Shown here one piece after another: positions 1 to 9,372 of a DNA stretch of 64,000 bases. Origin of the DNA: Neobacillus sp. WH10. GTDB taxonomy: Bacteria; Bacillota; Bacilli; Bacillales; Cytobacillaceae. How positions within the stretch are numbered: the first letter of the stretch is position 1; each line of letters begins with the position of its first letter. The translations under genes were made by a program, and so were the position numbers. Under the pieces are notes generated by a model that was given only the letters and a program-made list of their open reading frames with translations, was not told the origin of the DNA and made no database searches. The stretch lies in the NCBI RefSeq assembly GCF_030123405.1, contig NZ_CP126110.1:1612001-1676000 (forward strand), read 5' to 3'.

Positions 1-2
1 AT

Positions 3-533
3 TTAAGAAAAAACCATGAAAGAGTTCAGCTTGACTATTGCTTTGTTGTCACAGATGGAGTGGGAATATTAGCAATAGATACTATAGGATATAATATTCC
101 AATTAGAAAAAGCAGATTAATTCCGCGGCAGGAACAGCTTGTGTACGAAATGATTAGTCAGCATGATGCAAAACAATATCATTTTTATGCACAGCCTAAA
201 ACAAAGGATTTCCATATTTTATCACCCGAACCGGACCTGATGAGAGGTTTAACTAGAAAAGAAAGACAACTAAAACAATTGTTATTTATGGCTCTTGATC
301 AACTATTTTCATCCAAAAACGAAGCAGAAGTGCGGTATTGGTATACTGAATGGTGTCCAGAGCAATATTCAACAATTCAAGAATTGAACTTTGAAGATGC
401 TTGGGAACAGTTATTTGAGGAAACAAAGTATGGATGGTCGAATCGGCATGAAACTTTCTGTGAAAATATAATTAAAGGGCAACCATTTTTTGAAAAGCTT
501 TGGGAAATGGAGCACGTCCCAAAAGTAAACTAA
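3..533 (+). CDS. yjbA: YjbA family protein (UPF0736/DUF3603), 5' end cut by window edge
   Basis: The reading frame is open from the first bases of the window to the stop at 531-533, giving 176 visible residues; the true start lies to the left. An internal GTG at 60 is not the start, because the same frame continues upstream without a stop. The protein is acidic and Trp/Tyr-rich, with no membrane segment or signal peptide. Its identity rests on resemblance to YjbA of Bacillus and on position: yjbA precedes trpS and opp in B. subtilis. The family has no established function. It ends directly before a hairpin terminator. Confidence 0.75.
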   Translation, partial: LRKNHERVQLDYCFVVTDGVGILAIDTIGYNIPIRKSRLIPRQEQLVYEMISQHDAKQYHFYAQPKTKDFHILSPEPDLMRGLTRKERQLKQLLFMALDQLFSSKNEAEVRYWYTEWCPEQYSTIQELNFEDAWEQLFEETKYGWSNRHETFCENIIKGQPFFEKLWEMEHVPKVN

Positions 534-590
534 AAGCCTCTCCCAAAGGGTATGCATTGCACACCTTTTGCGGACAGGCTTTTAGTTTTG
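531..590 (+). terminator. Terminator after yjbA
   Basis: TAAAAGCCT at 531-539 pairs with AGGCTTTTA at 576-584. An inner stem, CAAAGGGT with ACCTTTTG, continues the helix. A T-rich stretch follows. The outer stem starts at the yjbA stop codon. Confidence 0.6.
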
Positions 591-615
591 TATAAGTAAT
601 TATAAATTTCAAGCT

Positions 616-740
616 TGAAAATTGTCCAGCTCCATAGGAATAAGCTTCGGAAGAAATATTTCATACAAAGGAAAAGCGTTAGCTTTTTCAAGGAGCGACC
701 AGCGGCGAGACAACTCCGCTAGTCGCTTCTGTTTTTCATG
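616..740 (+). repeat. Interspersed repeat copy 1 (ATTGTCCAGCTCC family)
   Basis: It begins with TTGAAAATTGTCCAGCTCC and ends in a C-poor CGCTTCTGTTTTTC tail. Related copies occur at 18449-18522, 18545-18706 and 21612-21745. This copy contains a strong hairpin (AGCGACCAGCGG at about 693 with CCGCTAGTCGCT at about 716). It abuts the trpS stop codon, so it may serve as the terminator between the convergent yjbA and trpS genes. Confidence 0.65.
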
Positions 741-1730
741 CTATCTTTTCTTCCTGCCGAGTCCCATTGCATTTTCCATTTTCTTAAGTGTTTTGTTAGC
801 GATTAGGATTGCTTTTTCGGCACCGCGGTCCAGAATGTCATCAAGCTCACTTGATTCCAACAAATTGTAGTATTTTTCTTGAATTGGCTTAAAGAAGTTC
901 ACAACCACTTCGGCAAGATCACCTTTAAAATCTCCATATCCTTTTCCTGCATACATTTCTTCAAGTTCACTAATCGATTTTCCGCCAAGGATTGAATAAA
1001 TGGATAATAAGTTAGAAACCCCAGGTTTATTGACTATATCAAATTTTACAATTCCATCAGAGTCAGTCACTGCACTTTTAATTTTTTTCACGATCTGATT
1101 CGGTTCATCTAATAGTGTGATAAAGGCCTTTTTGTTAGGGTCGGATTTACTCATTTTTTTCGTTGGCTCCTGGAGCGACATAATTCGTGCCCCAACCTTT
1201 GGCAAGCTGATTTCTGGAATCGTAAGAATGTCATTATATTTCTTGTTAAATCTCTCAGCTAAATCCCGTGTTAATTCCATATGCTGTTTTTGATCCTCAC
1301 CGACGGGAACAAGGTCTGTATTATACAATAAAATATCAGCTGCCATTAGCGGCGGATAGGTTAGAAGACTTGCTGAGACTGCTTCTTTTCCGGTAGATTT
1401 ATCTTTGAACTGTGTCATTCTTTCCAATTCTCCGATATAGGAAATACATTGCATCATCCATCCGGCTTGAGCGTGAGCCGGAACTTCGGATTGGATAAAT
1501 AAGGTAGCCTTCTCTGGGTCGATTCCTACAGCAAGATATAAGGCTGCCAAGCTTCGAATATTTTTCCTTAGTGTTTGCGGATCTTGAGGTACGGTGATGG
1601 CATGCTGATCAACTATACAGAAGAAACAGTTGTATTCGTTTTGCAGATCCACGAATTGTGATAACGCCCCAATATAGTTCCCAAGTGTAATTGTGCCACT
1701 CGGCTGAATTCCTGAAAAAATTGTCTTCAT
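741..1730 (-). CDS. trpS: Tryptophanyl-tRNA synthetase
   Basis: It charges tRNA-Trp with tryptophan in the cytoplasm. The protein has 329 residues, normal for bacterial TrpRS. The class I signature is visible as PSGTITLGNYIGA near the N-terminus (HIGH equivalent) and KMSKS at about residues 192-196 within EPTKKMSKSDPN. The ATG at 1730 is chosen because an AGGAGG ribosome-binding site lies about 9 bases upstream; an in-frame extension reaching 1769 would run into the leader terminator. The gene is monocistronic, opposite to opp, and preceded by a T-box leader, so expression should rise when tRNA-Trp is uncharged. Confidence 0.97.
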   Translation of the reverse strand: MKTIFSGIQPSGTITLGNYIGALSQFVDLQNEYNCFFCIVDQHAITVPQDPQTLRKNIRSLAALYLAVGIDPEKATLFIQSEVPAHAQAGWMMQCISYIGELERMTQFKDKSTGKEAVSASLLTYPPLMAADILLYNTDLVPVGEDQKQHMELTRDLAERFNKKYNDILTIPEISLPKVGARIMSLQEPTKKMSKSDPNKKAFITLLDEPNQIVKKIKSAVTDSDGIVKFDIVNKPGVSNLLSIYSILGGKSISELEEMYAGKGYGDFKGDLAEVVVNFFKPIQEKYYNLLESSELDDILDRGAEKAILIANKTLKKMENAMGLGRKKR

Positions 1731-1744
1731 TTGTAAATTTCCTC

Positions 1745-2045
1745 CTAAAATGTAGATAAAAAAAACCATTCATCCCCAAAAACTTATAGGGACGAATGGT
1801 TCGCGGTACCACCCTAAATTACTCAAAAAGAGTCACTCAGTTCCAGATCATCTTTCTAGCATGATCTAGAGTCCTTGTAACGTAAGGAAAACGTCTAGTC
1901 CTACTATTTATATCTATTGGATATAAGTTTCAGAAAGAAGCTCAAAAGTCCATTCCGTATTGTTTCGTGTTTGTTTTCACCAGCCACAAACTCTCTGAAT
2001 CGAAGGAAAATACGTACTACTCTTTATCATTGCTTAGCGTCTTAT
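1745..2045 (-). promoter_or_regulatory. T-box riboswitch, tRNA-Trp specific
   Basis: On the minus strand the hallmark T-box sequence GGGTGGTACCGCG is present at about 1801-1816. It is followed by a terminator stem (AACCATTCGTCCC with GGGGATGAATGGTT, then a T run) just before trpS. The specifier codon is TGG at complement(1950-1952), in the context GGAATGGACTT, which matches tryptophan and the downstream gene. The AGAGAG-type and GGCTGGTGAAA-type conserved elements of stem I are also visible. Exact 5' end not determined. Confidence 0.93.
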
Positions 2046-2094
2046 AGTTAATTAATCACATTATAAAGGATTAATATATTTAATTTCAAGTAAG

Positions 2095-2451
2095 TTAAAA
2101 ATAATAAACCATAAGGGCGATTAGCATAAATAGTCCATTCATAAGCCCGTGAAAAAGGAGTGGCTTTTCATCAATGGTTATCATTTCGGATAATCTTGGA
2201 ATATCTTCGAAATTTCTCTTCTCCTTCCCTCGTGAAAAGACAAGATTAAAGGATCTAGAAATGGCATCATAGAAGCCTGTATGAATAGTATAAAGCAGTA
2301 AAGCAGTTAATAGTAAAGTTGCAGAAATTAGAAAAGATATATTGATATAGCTAATTAATGAAAAATTCCGATAGTAAATAAATGAAATTATGAAAATTGC
2401 CAACTGGGTAAAAGTTAGAGTATAAAGTTTTTTCTTAAGACGGAAATTCAC
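2095..2451 (-). CDS. Small membrane protein, DUF3899-like
   Basis: The 118-residue protein has two hydrophobic helices in the N-terminal half (about residues 12-30 and 34-56), a basic loop containing FSRGKEKR, and a C-terminal hydrophobic helix ending MVYYF. This layout resembles the DUF3899 family of Bacillales, found near trpS in relatives; that assignment is from memory of the family. Function unknown. It reads away from oppA and shares the 220-bp intergenic region with the opp promoter. Confidence 0.65.
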   Translation of the reverse strand: MNFRLKKKLYTLTFTQLAIFIISFIYYRNFSLISYINISFLISATLLLTALLLYTIHTGFYDAISRSFNLVFSRGKEKRNFEDIPRLSEMITIDEKPLLFHGLMNGLFMLIALMVYYF

Positions 2452-2598
2452 AGAATGACCTCCAAAACATTGATGTATAAAGGAATATTATATGAATTTT
2501 ATACAAAAAATTCTATATAAGTCTAAATTATAACACACCTTTTTGTAACTATTACGTAAAAATTGTTTCTAATCTGTAAATTTAATTTGAAAAAATAA

Positions 2599-2626
2599 TG
2601 TACAATTTATTTAAAATATGTATAAT
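2599..2626 (+). promoter_or_regulatory. Likely SigA promoter of opp operon
   Basis: TGTACA (2599-2604) and a perfect TATAAT (2621-2626) are separated by 16 bp and lie about 50 bp before the oppA start. The surrounding 200 bp are very AT-rich and also carry the divergent DUF3899 gene start. Confidence 0.5.
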
Positions 2627-2673
2627 AGAGAATGTAGTAATTTTTCAGAATAATAGAAAAGGGAGGTCTTCAG

Positions 2674-4371
2674 GTGAAAAAATCAAAACTTTCACTACTT
2701 TTAGTATTATCACTTGTACTTAGCATGTTCTTAGCTGCATGTTCAGGCGGTGATAAAAACGAAGGAAAAGACAAGGGTAAAGACAAAGGCGGCGAAAAAC
2801 CAGCTGCTGAACAACTTGCTGACAAACAAGAACTTAATGTGCTAGAGTCTGCTGAAATTCCGACAATGGACAGCGTTCTCGGAACAGACGCAATGAGCTT
2901 TACCACTTTGAATGCTACAAACGAAGGTTTATACCGATTGAATCCAGATCAAAAGGTAGTTCCTGCTGGCGCTGAAGCTATGCCTGAATACAATGCTGAT
3001 AAAACTGAATTAACAATTAAATTAAGAAAAGATGCAAAATGGTCTAATGGTGACCCTGTAACTGCTAAGGACTATGTATATGCTTGGCAACGTGCAATTA
3101 ACCCTGACACAGCATCAGAATATGGTCCATACTTCATGAGCGAAAAAATCAAAAACGCTTCTGCAATTGCTGAAGGAAAAGCAAAGGTAGAAGATCTAGG
3201 CATTAAAGCTGAAGATGACTACACTTTGAAAATTACTTTAGAAAGACCAATTCCATATATTGAATCTTTCATTACATTCCAATTGTTCTATCCACAAAAC
3301 CAAAAGTTTGTTGAAGCACAAGGTGCTGACTATGCAAAAGATGCTGCTCACTTACTTTACAATGGTCCATTTAAGATGACTAAATGGGATGGCCCAACTG
3401 CAACTGAATGGGTAATGGAGAAAAATGAAACTTATCATGGTGCTAAAGATGTAACCTTAACAAAAATCAACTATAACGTATCGAAAGATCCGCAAGCATC
3501 TGCAAATGCATTTACTGCAGGTGAAACAGATATTACACCAAGACTTGCACAAGCTGCAATCATTTCACAATTTGAGGGTTCTGACGAATTGATACAGTAC
3601 CAAGAGCCTTCAATGTGGTGGCTTAAAATGAACGAAAAGAACCCTGCATTAAAAAATCTTAACATCCGTAAAGCAATTGCTCTATCTATTGATAAGAAAG
3701 CATTGGTAGAAGATGTATTAGCAAACGGTTCTATTCCTGCTGGATTCATTGTGCCAAAAGATTTTACTTTTGATAAAAACGGTAAAGACTTCCGTGATAC
3801 GACTGACTCATACCAAAAGATGAATAAAGAAGAAGCTAAAAAGCTTTGGGAAAAGGGTTTATCTGAACTTGGTGTGAAAGAAGTAAAATTAGTTTATGTT
3901 GGTCAAGACACTGAAACAGCTAAAGCAACTGATGCATTCATGAAGGATCAGTTAGAGAAAAATCTTCCTGGTTTAACGCTTGAATTAAATGCAGTGCCAT
4001 TTAAAATCCGTGTTGACCGTGAACAAAAAATGGATTATGACCTATTATTCAGCGGTTGGGGACCAGACTATGCTGACCCAATGACATTCATGGATCTTTA
4101 CCTAACTGGCGGGGATCACAATAAAATGGATTACAGCAATCCTAAATATGATGAGCTAGTTAAAGCGGCACAAACTGATTTAGCTGCCAAAGACGAAGAA
4201 CGCTGGAAAGCGCTTCAAAAAGCTGAAAAGATTCTTTTAGAAGATGATTATGCACTAGCACCAATCTATCAACGTTCCGTTAACCTTTTAGTCAATCCAA
4301 AGGTTAAAGGTTTTGCTCACCATGCATTCGGTGCTGACTTTAGTTACCAATGGATTAAAATCCTTAAATAG
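2674..4371 (+). CDS. oppA: Oligopeptide-binding lipoprotein OppA
   Basis: This is the extracellular substrate-binding lipoprotein of the oligopeptide ABC importer, family SBP_bac_5. It is 565 residues long. A lipoprotein signal ends in LAAC with Cys23 as the lipidation site, followed by a Lys/Gly/Asp-rich linker and then the binding fold (WSNGDPVTAKDYVYAW region, and RKAIALSIDKK near the second lobe). It starts with GTG after a GGGAGG ribosome-binding site. It is the first gene of oppABCDF and is separated from oppB by a terminator. In Bacillus the Opp system imports peptides including signalling peptides for competence and sporulation. Confidence 0.96.
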   Translation: MKKSKLSLLLVLSLVLSMFLAACSGGDKNEGKDKGKDKGGEKPAAEQLADKQELNVLESAEIPTMDSVLGTDAMSFTTLNATNEGLYRLNPDQKVVPAGAEAMPEYNADKTELTIKLRKDAKWSNGDPVTAKDYVYAWQRAINPDTASEYGPYFMSEKIKNASAIAEGKAKVEDLGIKAEDDYTLKITLERPIPYIESFITFQLFYPQNQKFVEAQGADYAKDAAHLLYNGPFKMTKWDGPTATEWVMEKNETYHGAKDVTLTKINYNVSKDPQASANAFTAGETDITPRLAQAAIISQFEGSDELIQYQEPSMWWLKMNEKNPALKNLNIRKAIALSIDKKALVEDVLANGSIPAGFIVPKDFTFDKNGKDFRDTTDSYQKMNKEEAKKLWEKGLSELGVKEVKLVYVGQDTETAKATDAFMKDQLEKNLPGLTLELNAVPFKIRVDREQKMDYDLLFSGWGPDYADPMTFMDLYLTGGDHNKMDYSNPKYDELVKAAQTDLAAKDEERWKALQKAEKILLEDDYALAPIYQRSVNLLVNPKVKGFAHHAFGADFSYQWIKILK

Positions 4372-4392
4372 TAGCTATACAAATCAAATAGA

Positions 4393-4430
4393 AAGAGAGT
4401 ATATTCAAAAGATATACTCTCTTTTTACCT
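4393..4430 (+). terminator. Intra-operon terminator between oppA and oppB
   Basis: An 11-bp perfect stem, AGAGAGTATAT with ATATACTCTCT, is followed by TTTTT. Its position, inside the operon after the binding-protein gene, suggests partial read-through that keeps OppA in excess over the membrane complex. Confidence 0.85.
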
Positions 4431-4483
4431 GTATGTGAATTATCAAAAAATGTCGAATATTTAACTAATTAGGAGGTGTAGGC

Positions 4484-5416
4484 ATGGCGAAATATTTATT
4501 GAAACGTGTAATCTATATGATTTTTACACTGTTTTTAGTTGCATCCATTACTTTTTTCCTCATGAAGCTTATTCCAGGAAGTCCATTTAATTCTTATGAA
4601 AAACTCTCTGACGTTCAAAGAAATATCCTGTTTAATAAATATGGATTGAATGACCCACTGCCTGTTCAATACTTAAACTATATGAAGAATTTGGTAATGG
4701 GTGATTTGGGAGTCTCCTTTCAATTTAATAATACCCCTGTAACAGAACTAATCGGAAACCGAATTGGTCCTTCCGCAATACTCGGTTTGCAAGCCATGAT
4801 TTTTGGTTCCATTTTTGGAATATTTTTGGGGACAATTGCGGCATTAAAGCAAAATACCTGGATAGATTATACGTCAACATTTATTGCTGTTGTCGGTAAA
4901 TCTGTCCCGTCGTTTATTTTTGCTGGTTTACTACAGTATTACATTGCCGTCAAATTGGGATGGCTTCCGGTTATGTTTTGGCGTGGACCAGAATATACCA
5001 TCCTTCCAACCATCGCACTGTCTATGTTTCCAATCTCAATAGCTGCTCGTTTTATGCGTACGGAAATGATTGATGTTTTGGGGTCAGATTATATTACTTT
5101 GGCAAAAGCGAAGGGTGCCAGCCGTTTTCAAATAAGTGTTAAGCATGCATTGAGGAATGCCTTAATTCCTGTTGTAACGGTGCTTGGACCTCTAGCAGTC
5201 AGCTTAATGACTGGTTCGCTCGTTATTGAGCAGATATTTGGTATTCCTGGAATCGGTGAGCAGTTTGTTAAGTCAATCAATTCCAATGACTACCCAGTTA
5301 TTATGGGAACAAACCTTTTATTTTCCGCTTTATTCGTGGTAGTTATCCTAATTGTTGATATTCTATACGGAGTCATCGACCCGCGTATCCGTATTTCGGG
5401 GGGGAAAACTAAATGA
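4484..5416 (+). CDS. oppB: Oligopeptide ABC transporter permease OppB
   Basis: One of two membrane channel subunits of the Opp importer, 310 residues, typical for the family. It has about six hydrophobic segments, the first at residues 10-30, and the cytoplasmic EAA-like loop (TLAKAKGASRFQISVKHALR region) that contacts the ATPases. ATG follows TAGGAGGTG. Its stop overlaps the start of oppC by four bases (ATGA), indicating translational coupling. Confidence 0.95.
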   Translation: MAKYLLKRVIYMIFTLFLVASITFFLMKLIPGSPFNSYEKLSDVQRNILFNKYGLNDPLPVQYLNYMKNLVMGDLGVSFQFNNTPVTELIGNRIGPSAILGLQAMIFGSIFGIFLGTIAALKQNTWIDYTSTFIAVVGKSVPSFIFAGLLQYYIAVKLGWLPVMFWRGPEYTILPTIALSMFPISIAARFMRTEMIDVLGSDYITLAKAKGASRFQISVKHALRNALIPVVTVLGPLAVSLMTGSLVIEQIFGIPGIGEQFVKSINSNDYPVIMGTNLLFSALFVVVILIVDILYGVIDPRIRISGGKTK

Positions 5417-6441
5417 AAGACAAAGAAATAATCATTAAAAAAGATATGTTTGCACCCGTCCATATTGACCCATCAAACAGCGAAAAGATATCTAAACCTA
5501 GTTTAAACTTTTGGCAGGATTCTTGGTTGCGGGTTCGAAAAAATAAAGGTGCGGTTATCTGTTTAATTATTCTAGGAATCTTAATTATTATGGCTTTCGT
5601 TGGTCCAATGATTTCACCTTATGCTTACGATACACAAAATACAAAACATAACAATCTTCCGCCTCGAATTCAAGGTTTAGAAAATGTGCATTGGCTTCCT
5701 TTTGATGGCACATTAACGAGACGTGATGGAGAGGAATATAACGCCTATGAAAAGCGGAAAGTTGATGCATATTATTGGTTTGGTACAGATAACTTAGGCC
5801 GCGATTTGTTTGCTCGTACTTGGAAAGGGACACAAGTTTCCTTATTCATTGCATTCATGGCTGCATTAGTTGATATGCTGATCGGGGTTTCCTATGGTGC
5901 TGTTTCCGGCTACTTGGGCGGACGTACTGATAGTGTTATGCAGAGAATAATAGAGGTTATTGTCGGGATACCGAACTTGATTTTAGTTATATTAATGATT
6001 CTGATATTAAAACCAGGGATTATTCCGATTATTATCGCGATAACGATTACGGGTTGGACTAGTATGGCTCGTGTTGTCCGGGGACAAATATTGAAATATA
6101 AAGCTCAGGAATTTGTTTTGGCTTCTAAAACATTGGGAGCATCAGATACTTCCATTATATTCAAGCATATGATTCCAAACATGTTTGGTATCATCATTAT
6201 AAATACAATGTTTTCCATCCCGAGTGCCATTTTCTTCGAAGCTTTTCTAAGCTTTATTGGACTGGGATTACAAGAACCACATGCATCTCTAGGTACATTG
6301 GTAAATGACGGATTTAAATCGATGATTGCTTTCCCATATCAAATGATTATTCCTTCGATTATGATTGCATTAATCATGATTTGCTTTAACTTAGTAGCTG
6401 ATGGATTACGAGACGCACTAGATCCAAAAATGCGTGATTAG
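5413..6441 (+). CDS. oppC: Oligopeptide ABC transporter permease OppC
   Basis: Second channel subunit, 342 residues. A cytoplasmic N-terminal tail of about 45 residues precedes the first membrane helix (ICLIILGILIIMAFVG). A large external loop contains DNLGRDLFART, which is characteristic of OppC/DppC. The EAA loop is seen as LASKTLGASDTSIIFKHMIP. Coupled to oppB by ATGA overlap, and 17 bp before oppD. Confidence 0.95.
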   Translation: MKDKEIIIKKDMFAPVHIDPSNSEKISKPSLNFWQDSWLRVRKNKGAVICLIILGILIIMAFVGPMISPYAYDTQNTKHNNLPPRIQGLENVHWLPFDGTLTRRDGEEYNAYEKRKVDAYYWFGTDNLGRDLFARTWKGTQVSLFIAFMAALVDMLIGVSYGAVSGYLGGRTDSVMQRIIEVIVGIPNLILVILMILILKPGIIPIIIAITITGWTSMARVVRGQILKYKAQEFVLASKTLGASDTSIIFKHMIPNMFGIIIINTMFSIPSAIFFEAFLSFIGLGLQEPHASLGTLVNDGFKSMIAFPYQMIIPSIMIALIMICFNLVADGLRDALDPKMRD

Positions 6442-6458
6442 AAGGCAGGTGAACTGTA

Positions 6459-7556
6459 ATGGAGAAAATTTTACAAGTAAAAGATTTAAATATTTCGTTT
6501 CATACCTTTTCTGGGGAAGTTAAAGCCATTCGTGGTATAAGCTTTGACTTACTAAAAGGTGAAACATTAGCGATTGTCGGTGAATCAGGGTCCGGGAAAT
6601 CCGTTACAACAAAATCGATTATGCGCTTATTACCAGAACACAATTCTGAGATAAAAAGTGGGGAAATCCTTTTTGAAGGGAAAGACCTCACAAAGCTAAC
6701 GGACAAGCAAATGCAAAAAATTCGCGGTAAAGATATATCGATGATTTTTCAAGATCCGATGACCTCTTTAAACCCAACCATGAAAATCGGTAACCAAATT
6801 ATGGAGCCGCTCATTAAGCATCAGAATATGAGCAAGCATACTGCGAAAGAAAGAGCAGTTGAATTATTAAAACTAGTTGGAATTCCAAAACCTGAAATAC
6901 GGATTAATCAGTATCCACATCAATTTTCCGGAGGGATGAGACAAAGGGTAGTAATTGCCATTGCATTGGCATGTAATCCTAAAGTTCTTATCGCCGATGA
7001 ACCGACAACGGCACTTGATGTTACGATTCAAGCACAAATTCTTGAGTTGATGAAGGATTTGCAAGATAAAATTGATACTTCCATTATTTTCATCACACAT
7101 GACCTTGGTGTTGTTGCCAACGTTGCTGATCGTGTAGCGGTTATGTATGGTGGAAAAATTGTTGAAGTAGGAACAGCAGATGAAATTTTCTATAACCCGC
7201 AGCATCCGTATACATGGGGGTTAATCAGCTCCATGCCAAATATGGAAACGGATGATGAGGAGTTATACTCAATTCCAGGTACACCCCCAGATTTATTGGA
7301 TCCACCAAAGGGTGATGCGTTTGCACCGCGTAACCCATATGTTATGAAAATCGATTTGGAGCAAGAGCCTCCATTCTTTAAAGTGTCTGATACACATTAT
7401 GCTGCTACCTGGTTATTACATCCTGAAGCTCCAAAGGTTGAACCGCCTGAGGCTGTGAAAAGACGTCAAAGTCAATATGTAGGTACTGTAGGAGTCGCAA
7501 GTAGTGCAGCAAAGTTGGAAAAAAGTCAGTCTCCTGGTATGAAGGAGGGAAAATAA
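6459..7556 (+). CDS. oppD: Oligopeptide ABC transporter ATPase OppD
   Basis: ATP-hydrolysing subunit, 365 residues. Walker A is GESGSGKS, the signature is FSGGMRQRV and Walker B is VLIADEPTTALD. The C-terminal oligopeptide-transporter extension reads PPDLLDPPKGDAFAPRNPY. It lacks the cysteines present in many OppD proteins that bind an iron-sulphur cluster; to my memory the B. subtilis protein also lacks them. Ribosome-binding site AGGCAGGTGA. The stop is immediately followed by the oppF start. Confidence 0.96.
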   Translation: MEKILQVKDLNISFHTFSGEVKAIRGISFDLLKGETLAIVGESGSGKSVTTKSIMRLLPEHNSEIKSGEILFEGKDLTKLTDKQMQKIRGKDISMIFQDPMTSLNPTMKIGNQIMEPLIKHQNMSKHTAKERAVELLKLVGIPKPEIRINQYPHQFSGGMRQRVVIAIALACNPKVLIADEPTTALDVTIQAQILELMKDLQDKIDTSIIFITHDLGVVANVADRVAVMYGGKIVEVGTADEIFYNPQHPYTWGLISSMPNMETDDEELYSIPGTPPDLLDPPKGDAFAPRNPYVMKIDLEQEPPFFKVSDTHYAATWLLHPEAPKVEPPEAVKRRQSQYVGTVGVASSAAKLEKSQSPGMKEGK

Positions 7557-8498
7557 ATGGCTAAGAGAGAGAAACTGCTTGAAATTAAAAATTTAAAGCA
7601 ATATTTCAATGAAGGAAAGCCTAATGAAGTAAAGGCAGTCGATAATGTTTCTTTTGACATCTATAAAGGCGAAGTAATGGGTCTAGTTGGTGAGTCAGGC
7701 TGCGGGAAATCAACTACTGGCAGAACCATTATCCGTTTGTATGATGCCACTGGCGGGGAAGTATTGTATGACGGTGTAAATGTTCACGGCAAAAAGTCAA
7801 AAAAGCAATTAAAAGAATTTAACCGAAAGATGCAAATGATTTTCCAAGACCCATATGCATCGTTAAACCCAAGATTAAAGATTGCTGATGTTATTGCCGA
7901 GGGAATTGATATACATGGATTGGCAAAATCAAAAGAAGATCGTATGGAAAGAGTCTACGAGCTTTTAGAAACCGTTGGGTTGAATAAGGAACATGCTAAC
8001 CGTTACCCACATGAATTCAGTGGCGGTCAGCGCCAGCGGATTGGAATTGCCCGGGCACTTGCAGTTCAGCCGGAATTCATCATTGCTGATGAGCCAATTT
8101 CCGCGTTGGACGTTTCTATTCAAGCACAGGTTGTAAACTTAATGAAAAAACTGCAAAAAGAAAAAGGATTAACCTATCTTTTTATTGCACATGATCTTTC
8201 AATGGTAAAATATATAAGTGACCGGATTGGCGTTATGTTTTTTGGGAAAATGGTTGAGCTTGCCCCTGCGGATGAGCTCTATAAAAATCCATTACATCCT
8301 TATACGCAGTCACTGTTATCAGCAATCCCAGCTCCAGACCCAATCAGTGAGCGGACACGCAAACGTAAATCTTATGATCCTGCAAGTCATCAATATGATG
8401 ATAATGAAGCAATTGAATTCAGGGAAGTTTCTCCTGGTCACTTTGTTCTTTGTTCGGAGAAAGAATTTAATCAATACAAGGCACAATCTAAACACTAA
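7557..8498 (+). CDS. oppF: Oligopeptide ABC transporter ATPase OppF
   Basis: Second ATPase, which pairs with OppD at the cytoplasmic face; 313 residues. Walker A is GESGCGKS, the signature is FSGGQRQRI and Walker B is FIIADEPISALDVS. Its ATG directly follows the oppD stop and its ribosome-binding site (AAGGAGGG) lies inside the end of oppD. It is the last gene of the operon and ends before a strong terminator. Confidence 0.96.
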   Translation: MAKREKLLEIKNLKQYFNEGKPNEVKAVDNVSFDIYKGEVMGLVGESGCGKSTTGRTIIRLYDATGGEVLYDGVNVHGKKSKKQLKEFNRKMQMIFQDPYASLNPRLKIADVIAEGIDIHGLAKSKEDRMERVYELLETVGLNKEHANRYPHEFSGGQRQRIGIARALAVQPEFIIADEPISALDVSIQAQVVNLMKKLQKEKGLTYLFIAHDLSMVKYISDRIGVMFFGKMVELAPADELYKNPLHPYTQSLLSAIPAPDPISERTRKRKSYDPASHQYDDNEAIEFREVSPGHFVLCSEKEFNQYKAQSKH

Positions 8499-8500
8499 TA

Positions 8501-8535
8501 AAAAAACGATCTCAATAATTGAGATCGTTTTTTTA
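8501..8535 (+). terminator. Terminator of opp operon
   Basis: AAAAAACGATCTCAA (8501-8515) pairs with TTGAGATCGTTTTTT (8519-8533): a near-perfect 15-bp stem with a 3-base loop and a T tail. Confidence 0.93.
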
Positions 8536-8599
8536 TTAGTAACAATAAGTGGAAGCTATTAAGTCAATATCCCGCTAAATGAACTTCTTGCTTTTATAA

Positions 8600-8785
8600 T
8601 TAATTCCGGTTTCCTCCAACAGCTTTCCAGCCTGTTCGGTATTTAGCACTTTCATCTACAAATTCGGTTCGACGTTTACCGCCGAATACTTTTTCCCCAA
8701 TGCTGTTTGTTATTATACCCATTAATGCGGTAAGGGCAATGATTAGCAAAGCCACAATAGTTAAATCAGTTATGTAAGCCCCCAT
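8600..8785 (-). CDS. Small single-pass membrane protein
   Basis: The 61-residue protein has one hydrophobic helix (LTIVALLIIALTALMGIIT, about residues 8-26) followed by a basic, soluble tail with GKRRTEF. A good ribosome-binding site (GGAGGGG) lies about 10 bases before the ATG. I do not recognise the family. It sits between opp and spx, pointing back towards opp. Confidence 0.6.
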   Translation of the reverse strand: MGAYITDLTIVALLIIALTALMGIITNSIGEKVFGGKRRTEFVDESAKYRTGWKAVGGNRN

Positions 8786-9372
8786 GATAAAAACCCCTCC
8801 ATTTTATCCTATTTAGAATATTCATTATACCTAATAAAATATCCCCTAAGATCTATTTTAAAAGAACTTGTGTTTTATTGAAAGAGGAAAATAAATATTC
8901 AATTAGAAAGTTTCTTAAAATAATGAATGCGTTTTCATTTATGTCTTATAAATGAGAATAGAAGTTAATAAAATATTTAGCATATATCATTAAAATAAAG
9001 CAATGCATATATTTAACATATTATTTTGAAAAATACCCTCAAAAACAATTCCATTAAAAACGAACTTTTTGGCAAAGATATGAAATGGTAAAAAAATATT
9101 TAAACTAAAAGGGTAAAAAATTTTGAAACTTTTAGAGGAATCATTCGTCTAATATAATGTAACCTAAAAAAAAGATTGTTTTTGGCCATTTAATAATTTT
9201 TAAAAAAATGATACCTTTTTTAGAAACTGTGGTGTATAATCAATGATATAAATTACTTATTTATAATTATTTTAAATATGAATGCACAATTTTTCACATT
9301 TGAGAGTTTCAATTCCACTATTAAGGGTATTTTTTTATATAATACGTAAATAAAAGAGGAGTGTGAAGACGG
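8786..9372. other. Long AT-rich regulatory gap upstream of spx
   Basis: About 590 bp without a gene. It has several possible -10 elements, for example TATAAT in GGTGTATAATCAATG near 9235. No open frame with a ribosome-binding site was found. In B. subtilis spx is read from multiple promoters, so the length fits a complex control region. Confidence 0.5.
9306..9343 (+). promoter_or_regulatory. Candidate SigB-type promoter of spx, with overlapping TATAAT
   Basis: GTTTCA (9306-9311), a 13-bp spacer and GGGTAT (9325-9330) resemble the general-stress SigB consensus GTTTAA/GGGTAT. A TATAAT lies at 9338-9343. The spx start is about 40 bp downstream. Assignment is by consensus only. Confidence 0.45.

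Noticed and set aside
1609..1812. 67-codon minus-strand frame before trpS
   Set aside because: It spans the T-box antiterminator region and the trpS start in another frame.
8218..8562. 114-codon frame at the end of oppF
   Set aside because: Lies within oppF in another frame and runs through the operon terminator.
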